The notes beneath the pieces were generated by a model that did no database searches, had not been told where the DNA came from, and saw only the letters and a program-made list of their open reading frames with translations. Of a stretch of 64,000 bases of DNA, positions 19,430-28,415 are shown piece after piece. The stretch is from Arthrobacter sp. Leaf69 (GTDB lineage: Bacteria; Actinomycetota; Actinomycetes; Actinomycetales; Micrococcaceae): NCBI RefSeq assembly GCF_001422645.1, contig NZ_LMLR01000011.1:193701-257700 (forward strand), written 5' to 3'. Both the position numbers and the translations under genes were made by a program. The stretch's first letter is position 1. The number at the start of each line of letters is the position of its first letter.

Positions 19430-19460
19430 AGTGTATTCCCGCAGCAGGATACTTCGATAA
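19430..19460 (-). promoter_or_regulatory. Candidate rel promoter
   Basis: On the minus strand a -10-like TACACT (19435-19430) lies 18-19 bp downstream of TATCGA/TTATCG (19460-19454), giving a leader of about 25 nt to the TTG start. Overlapping it, GGAAT (19439-19435) and GTT (19415-19413) are 19 bp apart, a sigma-R-like pair, although its start point would fall in the Shine-Dalgarno sequence. Confidence 0.4.
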
Positions 19461-19477
19461 CCGGCGGCGGTACGGCG

Positions 19478-19516
19478 ACGGGCCGGAGAGCGTCATCAAG
19501 ACGTTCTCCGGCCCGT
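19478..19516. terminator. Strong hairpin between secF and rel
   Basis: ACGGGCCGGAGA (19478-19489) and TCTCCGGCCCGT (19505-19516) form a perfect 12-bp stem with a 15-nt loop, about 50 nt after the secF stop. No U-tract follows on the minus strand. Confidence 0.6.
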
Positions 19517-19568
19517 TCAAACAGCCGGCTAGGACTCCGGCGGCCGCCGGTCCGGCGGAACCCTGAAG

Positions 19569-20591
19569 CTAGGCCGTGGCCGGCTCCGCCGGGGAGTCGG
19601 TCTTGGCCGCGGCCTGGGCACGGCGCTGGTGCACGCGTTCGGCCTGCTTGACCAGTTCCGGTTCGCCCTGGCGCAGCCAGGCGTAAAGCGGAGCAGCGAT
19701 GAAGATCGTTGCCGCCGTGCCGATCAGGATGCCGACGAACAACGCCAGCGATAGGTCACGCAGCGTTCCCGCTCCCAGCAGGCCGGCACCGATGAACAGA
19801 ATGGCACCGACCGGGAGGATGGCGACCATCATGGTGTTGATGGACCGGACCAGGGTCTGGTTGACAGCCAGGTTGACTTCCTCACCGAAGGTCCTGCGCG
19901 TGGAGGCCTGCAGGTCCGCTGTGTTCTCTCGGATTTTGTCGAAAACCACCACGGTGTCATACAGCGAGTAGCTCAACACGGTCAGGAAACCGATGATCGC
20001 CGACGGCGTGACTTCAAAATCGCTGAGGGCGTAGACACCGGCGGTGATGAACATCGTCACCAGCATGCCGACGATGGCCGAGAGCGACATCTTCCAGGTC
20101 CGGAAGTACAGGGCCATCATCACGGCGGCGAGTCCGACGAAGATCGCCAGGCCCAGGAGGGCCTGCTTCGTGACGTCGGCACCCCAGGTGGGGCCGATGA
20201 AGGTGGACGTCACCTCGTTGTCCGTCACGCCGTAGGCCTTGGTGAGGCCCTCCTTGATCTGGAGCGTCTCGTCTTCGGTGAGCTTGTCCGTCTGGATCCG
20301 CATCGTGTTGCCGGCGACGTTGGCCACCCGCGGCACGCTGCCGGCGACAACGTCCTCGACGGCCTTCTCACCGAGCGCGGCGTCCGTGGACTTCACGTTG
20401 GAGACGGTGAATTCCGAACCGCCACGGAATTCGATGCCAAGGTTGAAGCCGCCCTTGGCGACCGGCAGCAGGATCGAGAGCGCAACCAGGACGGCCGCGA
20501 TCAGGAACCAGATTTTCTTGGAGCCGACGAAGTCGTACGAGCGCTTGCCCGTGTAGAGCTCGTTGCCGAAATTGGCGAAGCTGGTGGCCAT
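19569..20591 (-). CDS. secF: Protein translocase subunit SecF
   Basis: A 340-residue inner-membrane protein with six membrane segments. It has the N-terminal YDFVGSKKIWFLIAAVLVALS, the periplasmic-side domain, and the conserved helix 4-5 signatures SLYDTVVVFDKIREN and NQTLVRSINTMM. With SecD it uses the proton gradient to pull secreted proteins out of SecYEG. Its ATG follows the secD stop codon with no gap, so the two are translated together. The C-terminal tail is Lys/Arg then Ala-rich. A strong hairpin follows the gene. Confidence 0.95.
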   Translation of the reverse strand: MATSFANFGNELYTGKRSYDFVGSKKIWFLIAAVLVALSILLPVAKGGFNLGIEFRGGSEFTVSNVKSTDAALGEKAVEDVVAGSVPRVANVAGNTMRIQTDKLTEDETLQIKEGLTKAYGVTDNEVTSTFIGPTWGADVTKQALLGLAIFVGLAAVMMALYFRTWKMSLSAIVGMLVTMFITAGVYALSDFEVTPSAIIGFLTVLSYSLYDTVVVFDKIRENTADLQASTRRTFGEEVNLAVNQTLVRSINTMMVAILPVGAILFIGAGLLGAGTLRDLSLALFVGILIGTAATIFIAAPLYAWLRQGEPELVKQAERVHQRRAQAAAKTDSPAEPATA

Positions 20592-22358
20592 TTAGTTGCC
20601 CTCCTTGGACGCGCTCTTGGAGGAACCGGCAAGTTGTTCCTGCCGTTCCGCGAGCCGCCGTTCTGCAATGGTCATCCGGCGTTCGGCCTCAGCCGTGGCG
20701 CCGGTGTTCTTGGCGCGGAGCGCGGCCACCTGGGCCGGCTTGTCCGCAGGAGTGCGGAACCGGCCCGCGCCCCGGTACAGGGGGACGGCGCCGAGACTCT
20801 TCGGGTCCAGCCCGGAGAGCCGGTGGCCTTCACCGAAGAACTTGGTGCGGGCCAGCAGCTGCAGGGTCGGATGCGTGAACATGAAGACCACAAGCAGGTC
20901 GGCGAGGGCTGTCAGGCCGAGGGTGAACGCGAAGCCGCGGACGTTGCCCACCGCCACGAAGTACAGCACGACGGCGGCCAGCAGGTTGACCGCCTTGGAG
21001 GCGAGGACCGTGCGCTTTGCGCGCTTCCAGCCGTTCTCGACTGCCGAGACAAGGCCGCGGCCTTCACGGAGCTCATCGCGGATACGTTCGAAGTAGACGA
21101 TGAACGAGTCCGCGGTCTGGCCGATGGCCACGATGATGCCCGCGACGCCGGCGAGGGAGAGCCGGTAGTTCTCGGTCCAGCCCAGGATGTCGATGGCCAG
21201 GAACGTCAGCGCACCGGCCACGACGAGGGAAGCGACGGTGACCAGGCCAAGTGCCCGGTACTGGAACAGGGAGTACACCACCACCAGCAGCAGGCCGATC
21301 AGGCCGGCGAGCAGGCCCATGCGGAGCTGCTCGCCACCGAGGGTGGCGGAAATCTGCTGTTCGCTCTGGATCTCGAAGCTGATCGGCAGGGCACCGAAGC
21401 GGAGCTGGTCGGACAGGGCCTTCGCCGACTGCTCCGTGAATCCGCCGGTAATCTGCGGCCGGCCATCGGTAATGACAGCCTGGGACCTCGGGGCCGAAAT
21501 GACCTGGTCGTCGAGGACAATGGCGAACTGCGATTTCGGATCCGAACCGGTTTCGCCCCCGGCCTCGACATAGAACTTGTTCAGCCGCTCGGTGACGGTC
21601 TTGAACTTGGTGGTGCCTTCGTCGTCGAACTGGATGTCGACGGCCCACTCATTGGTGACGGCCCCCTGGGCGCCGCGCTGCAGCTGGAAAGAGGAGGTCT
21701 TGATGTTCGAGCCCTTGACCTCCACCGGGCCGAGGATGTACTTGATCGCCGGCCGGCCCTCTGAAGCAGGCTCGCAGGTCACCAGCGGCTTCGCCGGGTC
21801 GGAGCGTTCCTGCTTATCCTGGGACGGATTATCACAGTCGAGCGTCTCGAACTTCTTGTAGACCTCCGGGGTGATCCAGTTGACGTCGCTGCCGTTGGTG
21901 GGCTCGGCGGTGGGCTTGGGGAGCTGGTCTGCGGGGGTCAGGGACTCCTTCGGGACCGCTGCGCCCGGACCGGCCTGCAGCACAGGCCGGAAGTTCATGT
22001 CCGCGGACGCCTGGATCAGCGCGCGGGTTTCCTTGGACGGGGTGCCAGGCAGGCTGACCACGACGTTGCGTCCGGACTGCGTGCTGATCTCAGCTTCCGC
22101 GACGCCGGAGCCGTCCACGCGCTGGCGGATGATCGCCACGGCCTGGTTGAGCTGTTCTTCGTTGATGTCCGAACCGCCCTCAACCTTGGGCGCCAGGATC
22201 ATCTGGGTGCCGCCTTCAAGGTCCAGGGCAAGCTTGGGAGCCCAGCTCGCCTGGCCGGCCATCGTGCCGCCTGCCAGGACAGCGGTCATGACGGCGAGGA
22301 TAACGCCGAGCCAGACCAGCACCCTGAGGGCTGAGTTTTTGGGGCCAGTTCGTGCCAT
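20592..22358 (-). CDS. secD: Protein translocase subunit SecD
   Basis: A 588-residue RND-family protein with a first transmembrane helix (VLVWLGVILAVMTAVLAGG), a large external domain (P1 head and base), then five helices in the C-terminal third. Landmarks: LALDLEGGTQMIL near the N-terminus, VSLPGTPSK, and in helix 4 GQTADSFIVYFERIRDELREGR, which carries the conserved D-x-x-I-x-x-x-E-R-I-R of SecD. It acts with SecF and YajC. A long leader with a 9-bp hairpin separates it from yajC. The external domain holds a variable Pro/Thr-rich insert around residues 150-190. Confidence 0.95.
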   Translation of the reverse strand: MARTGPKNSALRVLVWLGVILAVMTAVLAGGTMAGQASWAPKLALDLEGGTQMILAPKVEGGSDINEEQLNQAVAIIRQRVDGSGVAEAEISTQSGRNVVVSLPGTPSKETRALIQASADMNFRPVLQAGPGAAVPKESLTPADQLPKPTAEPTNGSDVNWITPEVYKKFETLDCDNPSQDKQERSDPAKPLVTCEPASEGRPAIKYILGPVEVKGSNIKTSSFQLQRGAQGAVTNEWAVDIQFDDEGTTKFKTVTERLNKFYVEAGGETGSDPKSQFAIVLDDQVISAPRSQAVITDGRPQITGGFTEQSAKALSDQLRFGALPISFEIQSEQQISATLGGEQLRMGLLAGLIGLLLVVVYSLFQYRALGLVTVASLVVAGALTFLAIDILGWTENYRLSLAGVAGIIVAIGQTADSFIVYFERIRDELREGRGLVSAVENGWKRAKRTVLASKAVNLLAAVVLYFVAVGNVRGFAFTLGLTALADLLVVFMFTHPTLQLLARTKFFGEGHRLSGLDPKSLGAVPLYRGAGRFRTPADKPAQVAALRAKNTGATAEAERRMTIAERRLAERQEQLAGSSKSASKEGN

Positions 22359-22385
22359 TGTCGATCTTTCTATTATTTACGGAGG

Positions 22386-22425
22386 AACCGCCGGTGGGGC
22401 CCAGAGAGGGGCCGCTCCGGCGGTT
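22386..22425 (-). promoter_or_regulatory. Hairpin in the yajC-secD spacer
   Basis: AACCGCCGG (22386-22394) and CCGGCGGTT (22417-22425) pair perfectly, with a second GGCCC/GGGCC pairing inside the loop. On the minus strand the hairpin is followed by AT-rich sequence just before the secD start. It may attenuate or stabilise the secD message. Confidence 0.45.
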
Positions 22426-22466
22426 GCCCGCAACCATTACTTCGCGGGATAGCTCAAACAGGCAGA

Positions 22467-22940
22467 CTAGCTGTCTTTCTTGCCTTCGTCGTTGAGGCGG
22501 CGCAGGGTTTCTTCCGGCGTCTCGTCGCGCGGCGCATCGTTGACGGTGACAGCGTTTTCGGCGGTGCCGGACTTGTCGGCGGTCAGCGAGGATGCGTCGT
22601 TGGGGACCACCGTGGGCTCGTCAGCGGCGACGACCGGCTCGACGATCTTGGTGACGGCCTGGCGGTGCACCGTGGCGGTGTTGCCCGGGGACAGCTCAAG
22701 GAGGACCTTGTTCTCGTCGTCGTTAATCTCGACAATCCGGCCGAACAGGCCAAAACTCGTCATGACCTCGACACCCGGAGCAAACTTCGACTGGAGCTGT
22801 ACCTGCTGCTGCTGGGTCTTCTTGTTGCGGCGGAACATCATGAAGACGAAGACGCCGAGCATGGCGAACAGCAGGATGGTCATGATGTCGATGCCGCCGC
22901 CGGCCTGCGGCTGGGTCTGGGCAGAAATAAGTCCGAACAC
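22467..22940 (-). CDS. yajC: Preprotein translocase subunit YajC
   Basis: A 157-residue protein with one membrane helix (IDIMTILLFAMLGVFVFMMF, split over residues 17-36) followed by a basic RRNKKTQQQQ stretch and the YajC core (APGVEVMTSFGLFGRIVEIND, TVHRQAVTKI). The C-terminal 50 residues are an acidic, disordered extension ending ETLRRLNDEGKKDS. It accompanies SecDF in the holotranslocon. The start is GTG 22940, with only a weak ribosome binding site. It lies between ruvB and secD on the same strand. Confidence 0.9.
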   Translation of the reverse strand: MFGLISAQTQPQAGGGIDIMTILLFAMLGVFVFMMFRRNKKTQQQQVQLQSKFAPGVEVMTSFGLFGRIVEINDDENKVLLELSPGNTATVHRQAVTKIVEPVVAADEPTVVPNDASSLTADKSGTAENAVTVNDAPRDETPEETLRRLNDEGKKDS

Positions 22941-23117
22941 AGGAATAGTTCCGTTCTGTACTTGCGTAGCTGGTTATACAGCAACGTCCGCTTCGCTTCG
23001 GGCTGGCAGGCACTCAGGCCGCGCCGACGGCGGCCGGATGCCGGCCGCGCACAGAAACAAAGACCCGAACGTGCCGAGCGTCATACCAGTCTAAAGGGAA
23101 AACGTCACGGAGCGGTG

Positions 23118-24230
23118 CTATTGACCATTACGGATCCATTCCGGATCCGACTCCCGGCCCAGCACGCCGTCCGCATCCAGGCCGTCTTCCCCGGGCTGGA
23201 AGAGCTCCAGCGGGTCCTGCGCGAACACTCCGGGCGGCACCGCGAAGCCGAGGTGCGTCCAGGCCGGGGCGAGTGCGATCCGGCCACGCGGCGTGCGTCC
23301 CAGCAGTCCCTCCCTGACGAGGTACGGCTCGGCGACGGTTTCCACGGTTTCGGTCTCTTCGCCGACGGCGATTGCCAAGGTGGACAGCCCAACGGGTCCG
23401 CCGCCGAATTTGGTGATGAGGGCCTCGAGGACGGCACGGTCCAGCCGGTCGAGGCCGCGCTTGTCCACCTCATACATGTCCAGCGCAGCGGAGGCTGCCC
23501 GGGCATCGATCTGCTCGATCCCGTGCACCAGTGCCCAGTCGCGGACGCGGCGCAAAAGGCGGTTGGCGATGCGGGGTGTGCCCCGGGACCGCCCCGCGAT
23601 TTCGCTGAACCCGGCGGAGTTGACCTTGAGGTCCAGGAGGCCCGCGGAGCGCCGCAATACGAGTTCCAGTTCGGCGACCGAATAGAACTCCAGGTGTCCG
23701 GTGAAGCCGAACCGGTCCCGCAGCGGACCGGGCAGCAGGCCGGCACGGGTCGTGGCGCCGACCAGCGTGAACGGCGGGAGTTCCAGGGGGATGGCGGTCG
23801 CACCGGCGCCCTTCCCGACCACGATATCGACCCGGAAGTCCTCCATCGCCATGTAGAGCATTTCCTCGGCCGGCCGGGACATCCGGTGGATCTCGTCGAG
23901 GAAGAGGACCTCACCCTCGGAGAGCGAGGACAGGATGGCTGCCAGATCCCCCGCGTGCTGGATGGCGGGTCCACTGCTGATCCGCAGCGGGGCGTTCATC
24001 TCTGCGGCAATGATCATGGACAGCGTCGTTTTGCCCAGCCCGGGCGGCCCGGAGAGCAGGACGTGGTCGGCGCTCCGGCCGCGCATGCGGGAGGCCTCCA
24101 GGACGAGGGAAAGCTGCTTGCGGACCCGGTGCTGGCCCACAAAATCGTGCAGGTTTTTGGGCCGGAGCGCGGCTTCAATAACCCGTTCCTCCGGCTCCTC
24201 TCCCCCGCCGACCAGGGACGGCTCAGCCAC
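23118..24230 (-). CDS. ruvB: Holliday junction branch migration ATPase RuvB
   Basis: A 370-residue AAA+ motor. Walker A is GPPGLGKT (residues 61-68), Walker B LFLDEIH (109-115), sensor 1 GATTRAG, arginine finger region PGPLRDRFG, and a C-terminal winged helix ([13 protein letters not shown]). It drives branch migration on RuvA-bound junctions. The GTG start at 24230 overlaps the last 8 nt of ruvA, so translation is coupled. The N-terminal 20 residues extend beyond E. coli RuvB. The C-terminal tail after the winged helix is about 45 residues longer than in E. coli. Confidence 0.96.
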   Translation of the reverse strand: MAEPSLVGGGEEPEERVIEAALRPKNLHDFVGQHRVRKQLSLVLEASRMRGRSADHVLLSGPPGLGKTTLSMIIAAEMNAPLRISSGPAIQHAGDLAAILSSLSEGEVLFLDEIHRMSRPAEEMLYMAMEDFRVDIVVGKGAGATAIPLELPPFTLVGATTRAGLLPGPLRDRFGFTGHLEFYSVAELELVLRRSAGLLDLKVNSAGFSEIAGRSRGTPRIANRLLRRVRDWALVHGIEQIDARAASAALDMYEVDKRGLDRLDRAVLEALITKFGGGPVGLSTLAIAVGEETETVETVAEPYLVREGLLGRTPRGRIALAPAWTHLGFAVPPGVFAQDPLELFQPGEDGLDADGVLGRESDPEWIRNGQ

Positions 24231-24870
24231 GGGCGCCTATCCTGTTCCCGGCGCGGGCACCGTCCTGCCCCAGCCAGCGGAGGGTGGCGCGCAGGATCTC
24301 AGCCACGTTGCCCTTCTCGGCCAGCTCGGGCGAGTCCGACAGGGACTTGTCAATGCTGGACGTGGCATCTTTTTCGGACCAGCCCAGGCTGGTCATGGCC
24401 GCAACGACCTGCGGTTTCCAGACCGCTTCAGCGGATGCGGCGGGAGCAGCTGTTCCGGCAGCCGTGCCGTGCGGCACCAGCTTGCCGGCCAGTTCCAGCA
24501 CAATCCGGCCGGCGACCTTGGGCCCGATGCCGGGGACCTTGGTGAAAGCCTTGCCGTCGCCCGAGTGCGCGGCGACGCGGATCGCTTCGGGCTCGTGCAC
24601 GGCCAGGACCGCCAGCGCGAGGCGGGGGCCAACACCGCTGACGCTCAGCAGGACGTCGAAGACTTCGCGTTCGTCGTCGCTGCCGAACCCGAACAAGGTA
24701 AGGGAGTCCTCCCGCACGATCAGGGAGGTGAAGAGCTTCCCCTCCTCCCCGACGCGGAGGCTGCTGAGGGTCTGCGGCGTGGCGTTCACGCTCATGCCGG
24801 CGCCGTTGAGGTCGATCACGGCGCTGGACAGGCCGACGTGCGCTACGGTTCCGCGAAGAAAACTGATCAA
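24223..24870 (-). CDS. ruvA: Holliday junction DNA helicase subunit RuvA
   Basis: A 215-residue protein with an N-terminal OB domain ([20 protein letters not shown]), two helix-hairpin-helix motifs ([17 protein letters not shown] and [19 protein letters not shown]) and a C-terminal UBA-like domain III ([19 protein letters not shown]). It binds four-way junctions as a tetramer and recruits RuvB. TTG 24870 is the start because AGGAG lies 8 nt upstream and the product then begins exactly as RuvA should; the frame continues to 24897. Overlaps ruvB. Confidence 0.95.
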   Translation of the reverse strand: MISFLRGTVAHVGLSSAVIDLNGAGMSVNATPQTLSSLRVGEEGKLFTSLIVREDSLTLFGFGSDDEREVFDVLLSVSGVGPRLALAVLAVHEPEAIRVAAHSGDGKAFTKVPGIGPKVAGRIVLELAGKLVPHGTAAGTAAPAASAEAVWKPQVVAAMTSLGWSEKDATSSIDKSLSDSPELAEKGNVAEILRATLRWLGQDGARAGNRIGARG

Positions 24871-24920
24871 AGCCGGGCTCCTGGGGTTACAGCTCATTTC
24901 AGCCGGGAAGACCCGGCTAT

Positions 24921-24936
24921 CCGAACATATCTACGA
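24921..24936 (-). promoter_or_regulatory. Candidate LexA (SOS) box before ruvAB
   Basis: On the minus strand TCGTAG-ATAT-GTTCGG matches 9 of 12 positions of the actinobacterial LexA consensus TCGAAC-N4-GTTCGA. It lies 50 nt upstream of ruvA in the only sizeable gap of the ruv cluster. The right half-site is good, the left poor. Confidence 0.35.
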
Positions 24937-24973
24937 ATACCCTACCAAGCCGCGCGGCCGCACAGCCGGATAT

Positions 24974-25561
24974 TCAGCGTGTGCGGCGCGCTTTGGCCTC
25001 CGCGTCGGCCCACGCCCGCTGGGCCGGAGTCAGTGAGTGGCTGCCGGGGCCGGTGGTGACTGCAGCCTTGTTGGAGGTGCCGCTGCCCGCCCGCCAGGCG
25101 TGGGTGATGGCAAGCGCCAGGGCGTCGGCGGCGTCTGCCGGCCTCGGCGGGGCATCGAGCCGGAGGATCTTGGTGACCAGTTTGGTGACGGCGTCCTTGT
25201 TGGATGTTCCGCTGCCGGTAACGGCAGCCTTGACCTCGGAAGGGGTGTGCAGCGCCACGGGGATGCCGCGACGCGCGGCGGCGGCGATCACTACGCCGGA
25301 CGCCTGGGCAACGCCCATCACGGTGCTGACGTTGAGCTGCGAGAAGACGCGTTCGACGGCGAGGACGTGGGGTTCGTACCGGTCCAGCCAGTCGTCGATG
25401 GAGGTGGCGATGACCAGCAGGCGCTGGTCCAGGCTTTCCTCCGGGGACGTCCCGACGACGCCGAACGCCACCATGGTGGCGCGGCGGTTCTTCTCAACGT
25501 CCACGACGCCGATCCCGCAGCGGGTGAGGCCCGGATCGACGCCGAGGACGCGAAGTGTCAC
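24974..25561 (-). CDS. ruvC: Crossover junction endodeoxyribonuclease RuvC
   Basis: A 195-residue resolvase of the RNase H fold. Acidic active-site residues are seen as D9 ([12 protein letters not shown]), E70 (LAVERVF) and the Asp pair in [13 protein letters not shown] (about 143-146). It cuts Holliday junctions symmetrically. The GTG start overlaps the yebC stop by 4 nt. After HAWRA the protein carries a tail that repeats its own segment GSGTSNKxAVT (116-126 and again 159-169), then ends in a basic ARRTR. The tail is not part of the known nuclease fold. Confidence 0.95.
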   Translation of the reverse strand: MTLRVLGVDPGLTRCGIGVVDVEKNRRATMVAFGVVGTSPEESLDQRLLVIATSIDDWLDRYEPHVLAVERVFSQLNVSTVMGVAQASGVVIAAAARRGIPVALHTPSEVKAAVTGSGTSNKDAVTKLVTKILRLDAPPRPADAADALALAITHAWRAGSGTSNKAAVTTGPGSHSLTPAQRAWADAEAKARRTR

Positions 25562-26313
25562 TCCGCTTCCAGTGCGGCCTGCACTTCGTCGCTGAGGTCG
25601 GCGTTGCTGTAGACGTTCTGCACGTCGTCGAGTTCCTCGAGGGCGTCAACAAGCTTCATGAACTTCTTGGCGGCGTCGAGATCCAGCGGCACTTCCATGG
25701 ACGGGACAAACTCGGCCTCGTCGGTGTCGTAGTCGATACCGGCTTCCTTGAGCGCATCGCGGATGGCCTGCAGGTCGGTCGGTTCAGAGTGGATCTCGAA
25801 GGTTTCGCCGTTGTCTTTGACTTCCTCGGCCCCGGCGTCCAGGACGGCCATCAGGACGTCGTCTTCGCTCAGGCCGTTCTTCGGCAGCGAGACAACGCCC
25901 TTGCGGGAGAAGAGGTAGCTGACCGAACCAGGATCGGCGATGGTTCCGCCGTTGCGTGAGATGGCGAGACGCACTTCGGAGGCTGCCCGGTTCTTGTTGT
26001 CCGTAAGGCATTCGATGAGCAGTGCCGAGCCCTGCGGTCCGCGGCATTCGTACATGATCTCGGTGTAGTCCACCACTTCGCCGGTGAGGCCGGCGCCGCG
26101 CTTGATGGCGCGGTCGATGTTGTCAGCGGGGACCGAGGTCTTCTTGGCCTTGGTGACGGCGAGTTCCAGGCTCGGGTTGCCGGCGAGGTCCGGTCCGCCC
26201 ATGCGTGCGGCGACTTCGATGTTCTTGATCAGCTTGGCGAACGACTTGGCCCGGCGGCTATCGAGGATGGCCTTTTTATGCTTGGTCGTCGCCCATTTGG
26301 AGTGGCCTGACAT
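25558..26313 (-). CDS. yebC: YebC/PmpR-family protein
   Basis: A 251-residue protein starting [15 protein letters not shown], the invariant N-terminus of the family, with domain landmarks [37 protein letters not shown] and SYLFSRKGV. The family was named for putative transcription regulators; recent work links it to relief of ribosome stalling. It is the first gene of the ruvC-ruvA-ruvB group and shares a 4-nt overlap with ruvC, as in most bacteria. ATG 26313 lies 3 nt after the pdxT stop, so pdxT, yebC and ruvC form one transcription unit. Confidence 0.93.
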   Translation of the reverse strand: MSGHSKWATTKHKKAILDSRRAKSFAKLIKNIEVAARMGGPDLAGNPSLELAVTKAKKTSVPADNIDRAIKRGAGLTGEVVDYTEIMYECRGPQGSALLIECLTDNKNRAASEVRLAISRNGGTIADPGSVSYLFSRKGVVSLPKNGLSEDDVLMAVLDAGAEEVKDNGETFEIHSEPTDLQAIRDALKEAGIDYDTDEAEFVPSMEVPLDLDAAKKFMKLVDALEELDDVQNVYSNADLSDEVQAALEAE

Positions 26314-26316
26314 GCT

Positions 26317-27018
26317 TTACGCTTCTCCTCTGATCATTCGAATAAACAATTCGTGCACGCGCTTCTCCCCCGTCACTTCCGGGTGGAAGGAGGTGGCCAG
26401 CAGCTTGCCGGAACGCACAGCAACAATTCTAGCCGTCCCCGCCAGCGCCTCGGGGTGGGACGCCCTGGAGGGTTCCACGACGGCGAGAACCTCCACGGCG
26501 TCGCCGACGCGTTCCACCCATGGTCCGCGGATGAAGACCGCGTGGACAGGAGCCACGCCGTTTTCGGTGGCGCTGAAGTCAAGGCCCTTGAAATCGAGGT
26601 CCGTCTCGAAGGATTCCCGCTGCCGGCCGAAGGCGTTCCGGCGCACCGTGATGTCCAGCCCGCCGAACGTCTGCTGCGGGTTGCCGGCCAGGTCCTTCGC
26701 GGGGTCGGTGATGTTCTCCGCAAGGAGGATCATCCCGGCGCAGGAGCCATAGACCGGCAGTCCCTCGTGGATGCGCCGGCGCAACGGATCGCGGAGCCCG
26801 AACGCCCGCGACAGTTTGTCGATGGTGGTCGATTCGCCGCCGGGAATGATGAGGCCGTCGAGTCCGTCGAGTTCGGCCGGGCGGCGGACGCCGATGCCCG
26901 TGGCACCGGCGTCTTCCACCGCGTGCAGGTGTTCGCGGAAGTCGCCCTGGAGAGCCAGGACGCCGATCCGCAGCCCTGTTCCCACGCGGGAAGGAGGCAC
27001 GGAAGTGGGGTTGGTCAT
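26317..27018 (-). CDS. pdxT: Pyridoxal 5'-phosphate synthase glutaminase subunit PdxT
   Basis: A 233-residue class I glutamine amidotransferase that supplies ammonia to PdxS. Catalytic Cys93 is in [13 protein letters not shown], His212 and Glu214 in [10 protein letters not shown]; the PdxT-specific [10 protein letters not shown] and IPGGESTTI are present. ATG 27018 is taken as the start. The usual partner pdxS is not adjacent: it is at 35613-36539, nine genes away, with the murT-gatD block between. Cotranscribed with yebC. Confidence 0.95.
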   Translation of the reverse strand: MTNPTSVPPSRVGTGLRIGVLALQGDFREHLHAVEDAGATGIGVRRPAELDGLDGLIIPGGESTTIDKLSRAFGLRDPLRRRIHEGLPVYGSCAGMILLAENITDPAKDLAGNPQQTFGGLDITVRRNAFGRQRESFETDLDFKGLDFSATENGVAPVHAVFIRGPWVERVGDAVEVLAVVEPSRASHPEALAGTARIVAVRSGKLLATSFHPEVTGEKRVHELFIRMIRGEA

Positions 27019-27097
27019 CCGAACAGCATAGTGCCCGCCGCACCTCCCCCGGGCATGCCGTGCCGCTCTCCGGCGGGCTTCCATACCGCTACTGGGA

Positions 27098-27103
27098 TAT
27101 ATT
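27098..27103 (+). promoter_or_regulatory. Putative -10 element for murT, leaderless message
   Basis: TATATT ends 7 nt before the murT ATG (27111) and no Shine-Dalgarno sequence is present. If used, transcription would begin at or next to the start codon. The -35 region (about 27075-27080, GGGCTT) is weak. Confidence 0.45.
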
Positions 27104-27110
27104 ACAAAGC

Positions 27111-28415
27111 ATGTTTTACTTCAGCATTCCGCTCGGCAAGTTCGTTCGCCGGGTCTCCCGGCTCAGGGGCGGAGGCTCTGCCCTTCCCGGGCTTGTGGTC
27201 GAAAAAATCGATCCCGGCTTCATGCGCAGGACGCTGTCGACGCTGCCGCACGGCGTCGCCGTCGTCAGCGGCACGAACGGCAAGACGACCACCACGAAGA
27301 TGGTGGTGGAACTGCTCGAGAGCCAGGGCCTGAAGGTCTTTACCAACCGCACCGGCAGCAACTTCACCCGCGGCGTTGCCGCGGCGCTGCTTGGCGAGGT
27401 GGACTGGCGCGGACGCCTGGACGCCGACGTCGCCGTGCTGGAGCTCGACGAGGCTCACGCGGTGCACTTCGTCAACCAGGTGCCGCCGCGCTACAGCCTC
27501 CTGCTCAACGTCCTGCGGGACCAGCTGGACCGTTTCGGCGAAATCGACAAGACCGCGCAGTTGCTGCAGCACATCGCGTCGAAGACCACGGGAACGGTGG
27601 TGCTGAACCGGGAGGACCCGCGCGTCGCCCGGATCGCGGAATCGCTCACCGGTCCCGACGTCCTGTACTTCGGCCTGGATGACTCCCTGCTGAGCACCTT
27701 CCCGAACGACGACGAGCTGCGGGCCGCCCCCGGCAGCCCTGTGCCGCCGGCACCGCCCAAGCCGCACGCCGACGTCGTCCTTCGCCGGGTCGGTGCGGCG
27801 GACGCAGACTTTGAGTACGACGGCGTTACGGCCACCACCGAGATGAAGCTCCGCGGCGTCTACAACATCTTCAATGCGGCGGCCGCGCTGACCCTGGCCC
27901 GGGCCATCGCCGTCCGGGACTCTGTCCCTGGAAAAACGGTCCTCGCGGACAACGACGGGCTGATGAAGGCCCTGTCCCAGGTGGCGCCGGCATTCGGCCG
28001 CGGCGAGAGCCTCGTCGTCGACGGCCTGCCGCTGGATCTGGTCCTGGTGAAAAACCCCAGCGGCTTCCGCCTGGGGCTGAAGTCGTTCCCGGCCGCCGGT
28101 TACGCCACGATGATCGCCATCAACGACAACTACGCCGACGGGCGGGACATGTCCTGGCTCTGGGACGTCGAATTCGACACCCTCCGGACGGAAGGCGTGG
28201 ACCAGTTGAGCGGCTCCCGCGCCTACGACATGGCGCTCCGCCTGCAGTACGACGACGTTGCGATCGGGGCCGTGGACACCGAGATTGCCCCCGCGCTGGC
28301 GGCTTTCATCAGAGGCGCCAGGGACAAACCGAAGCGGATCTTCTGCACCTACACAGCGATGCTGGCCATCCGCCGCGAGCTGTCCAAAATCACCACAGTA
28401 GAGGTGGTCTCATGA
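27111..28415 (+). CDS. murT: Lipid II isoglutaminyl synthase, Mur ligase-type subunit MurT
   Basis: A 434-residue Mur-ligase-like ATPase. The P-loop is [12 protein letters not shown] (about residues 51-62), followed by [18 protein letters not shown]; the MurT C-terminal domain (DUF1727) begins near [20 protein letters not shown] and holds [14 protein letters not shown]. With GatD it amidates the D-Glu of lipid II stem peptides. S. aureus MurT carries a Cys4 zinc ribbon in the middle domain; here the equivalent region is a Pro-rich stretch ([13 protein letters not shown]) and the protein has only one Cys. Its stop overlaps the gatD start (ATGA). Confidence 0.93.
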   Translation: MFYFSIPLGKFVRRVSRLRGGGSALPGLVVEKIDPGFMRRTLSTLPHGVAVVSGTNGKTTTTKMVVELLESQGLKVFTNRTGSNFTRGVAAALLGEVDWRGRLDADVAVLELDEAHAVHFVNQVPPRYSLLLNVLRDQLDRFGEIDKTAQLLQHIASKTTGTVVLNREDPRVARIAESLTGPDVLYFGLDDSLLSTFPNDDELRAAPGSPVPPAPPKPHADVVLRRVGAADADFEYDGVTATTEMKLRGVYNIFNAAAALTLARAIAVRDSVPGKTVLADNDGLMKALSQVAPAFGRGESLVVDGLPLDLVLVKNPSGFRLGLKSFPAAGYATMIAINDNYADGRDMSWLWDVEFDTLRTEGVDQLSGSRAYDMALRLQYDDVAIGAVDTEIAPALAAFIRGARDKPKRIFCTYTAMLAIRRELSKITTVEVVS

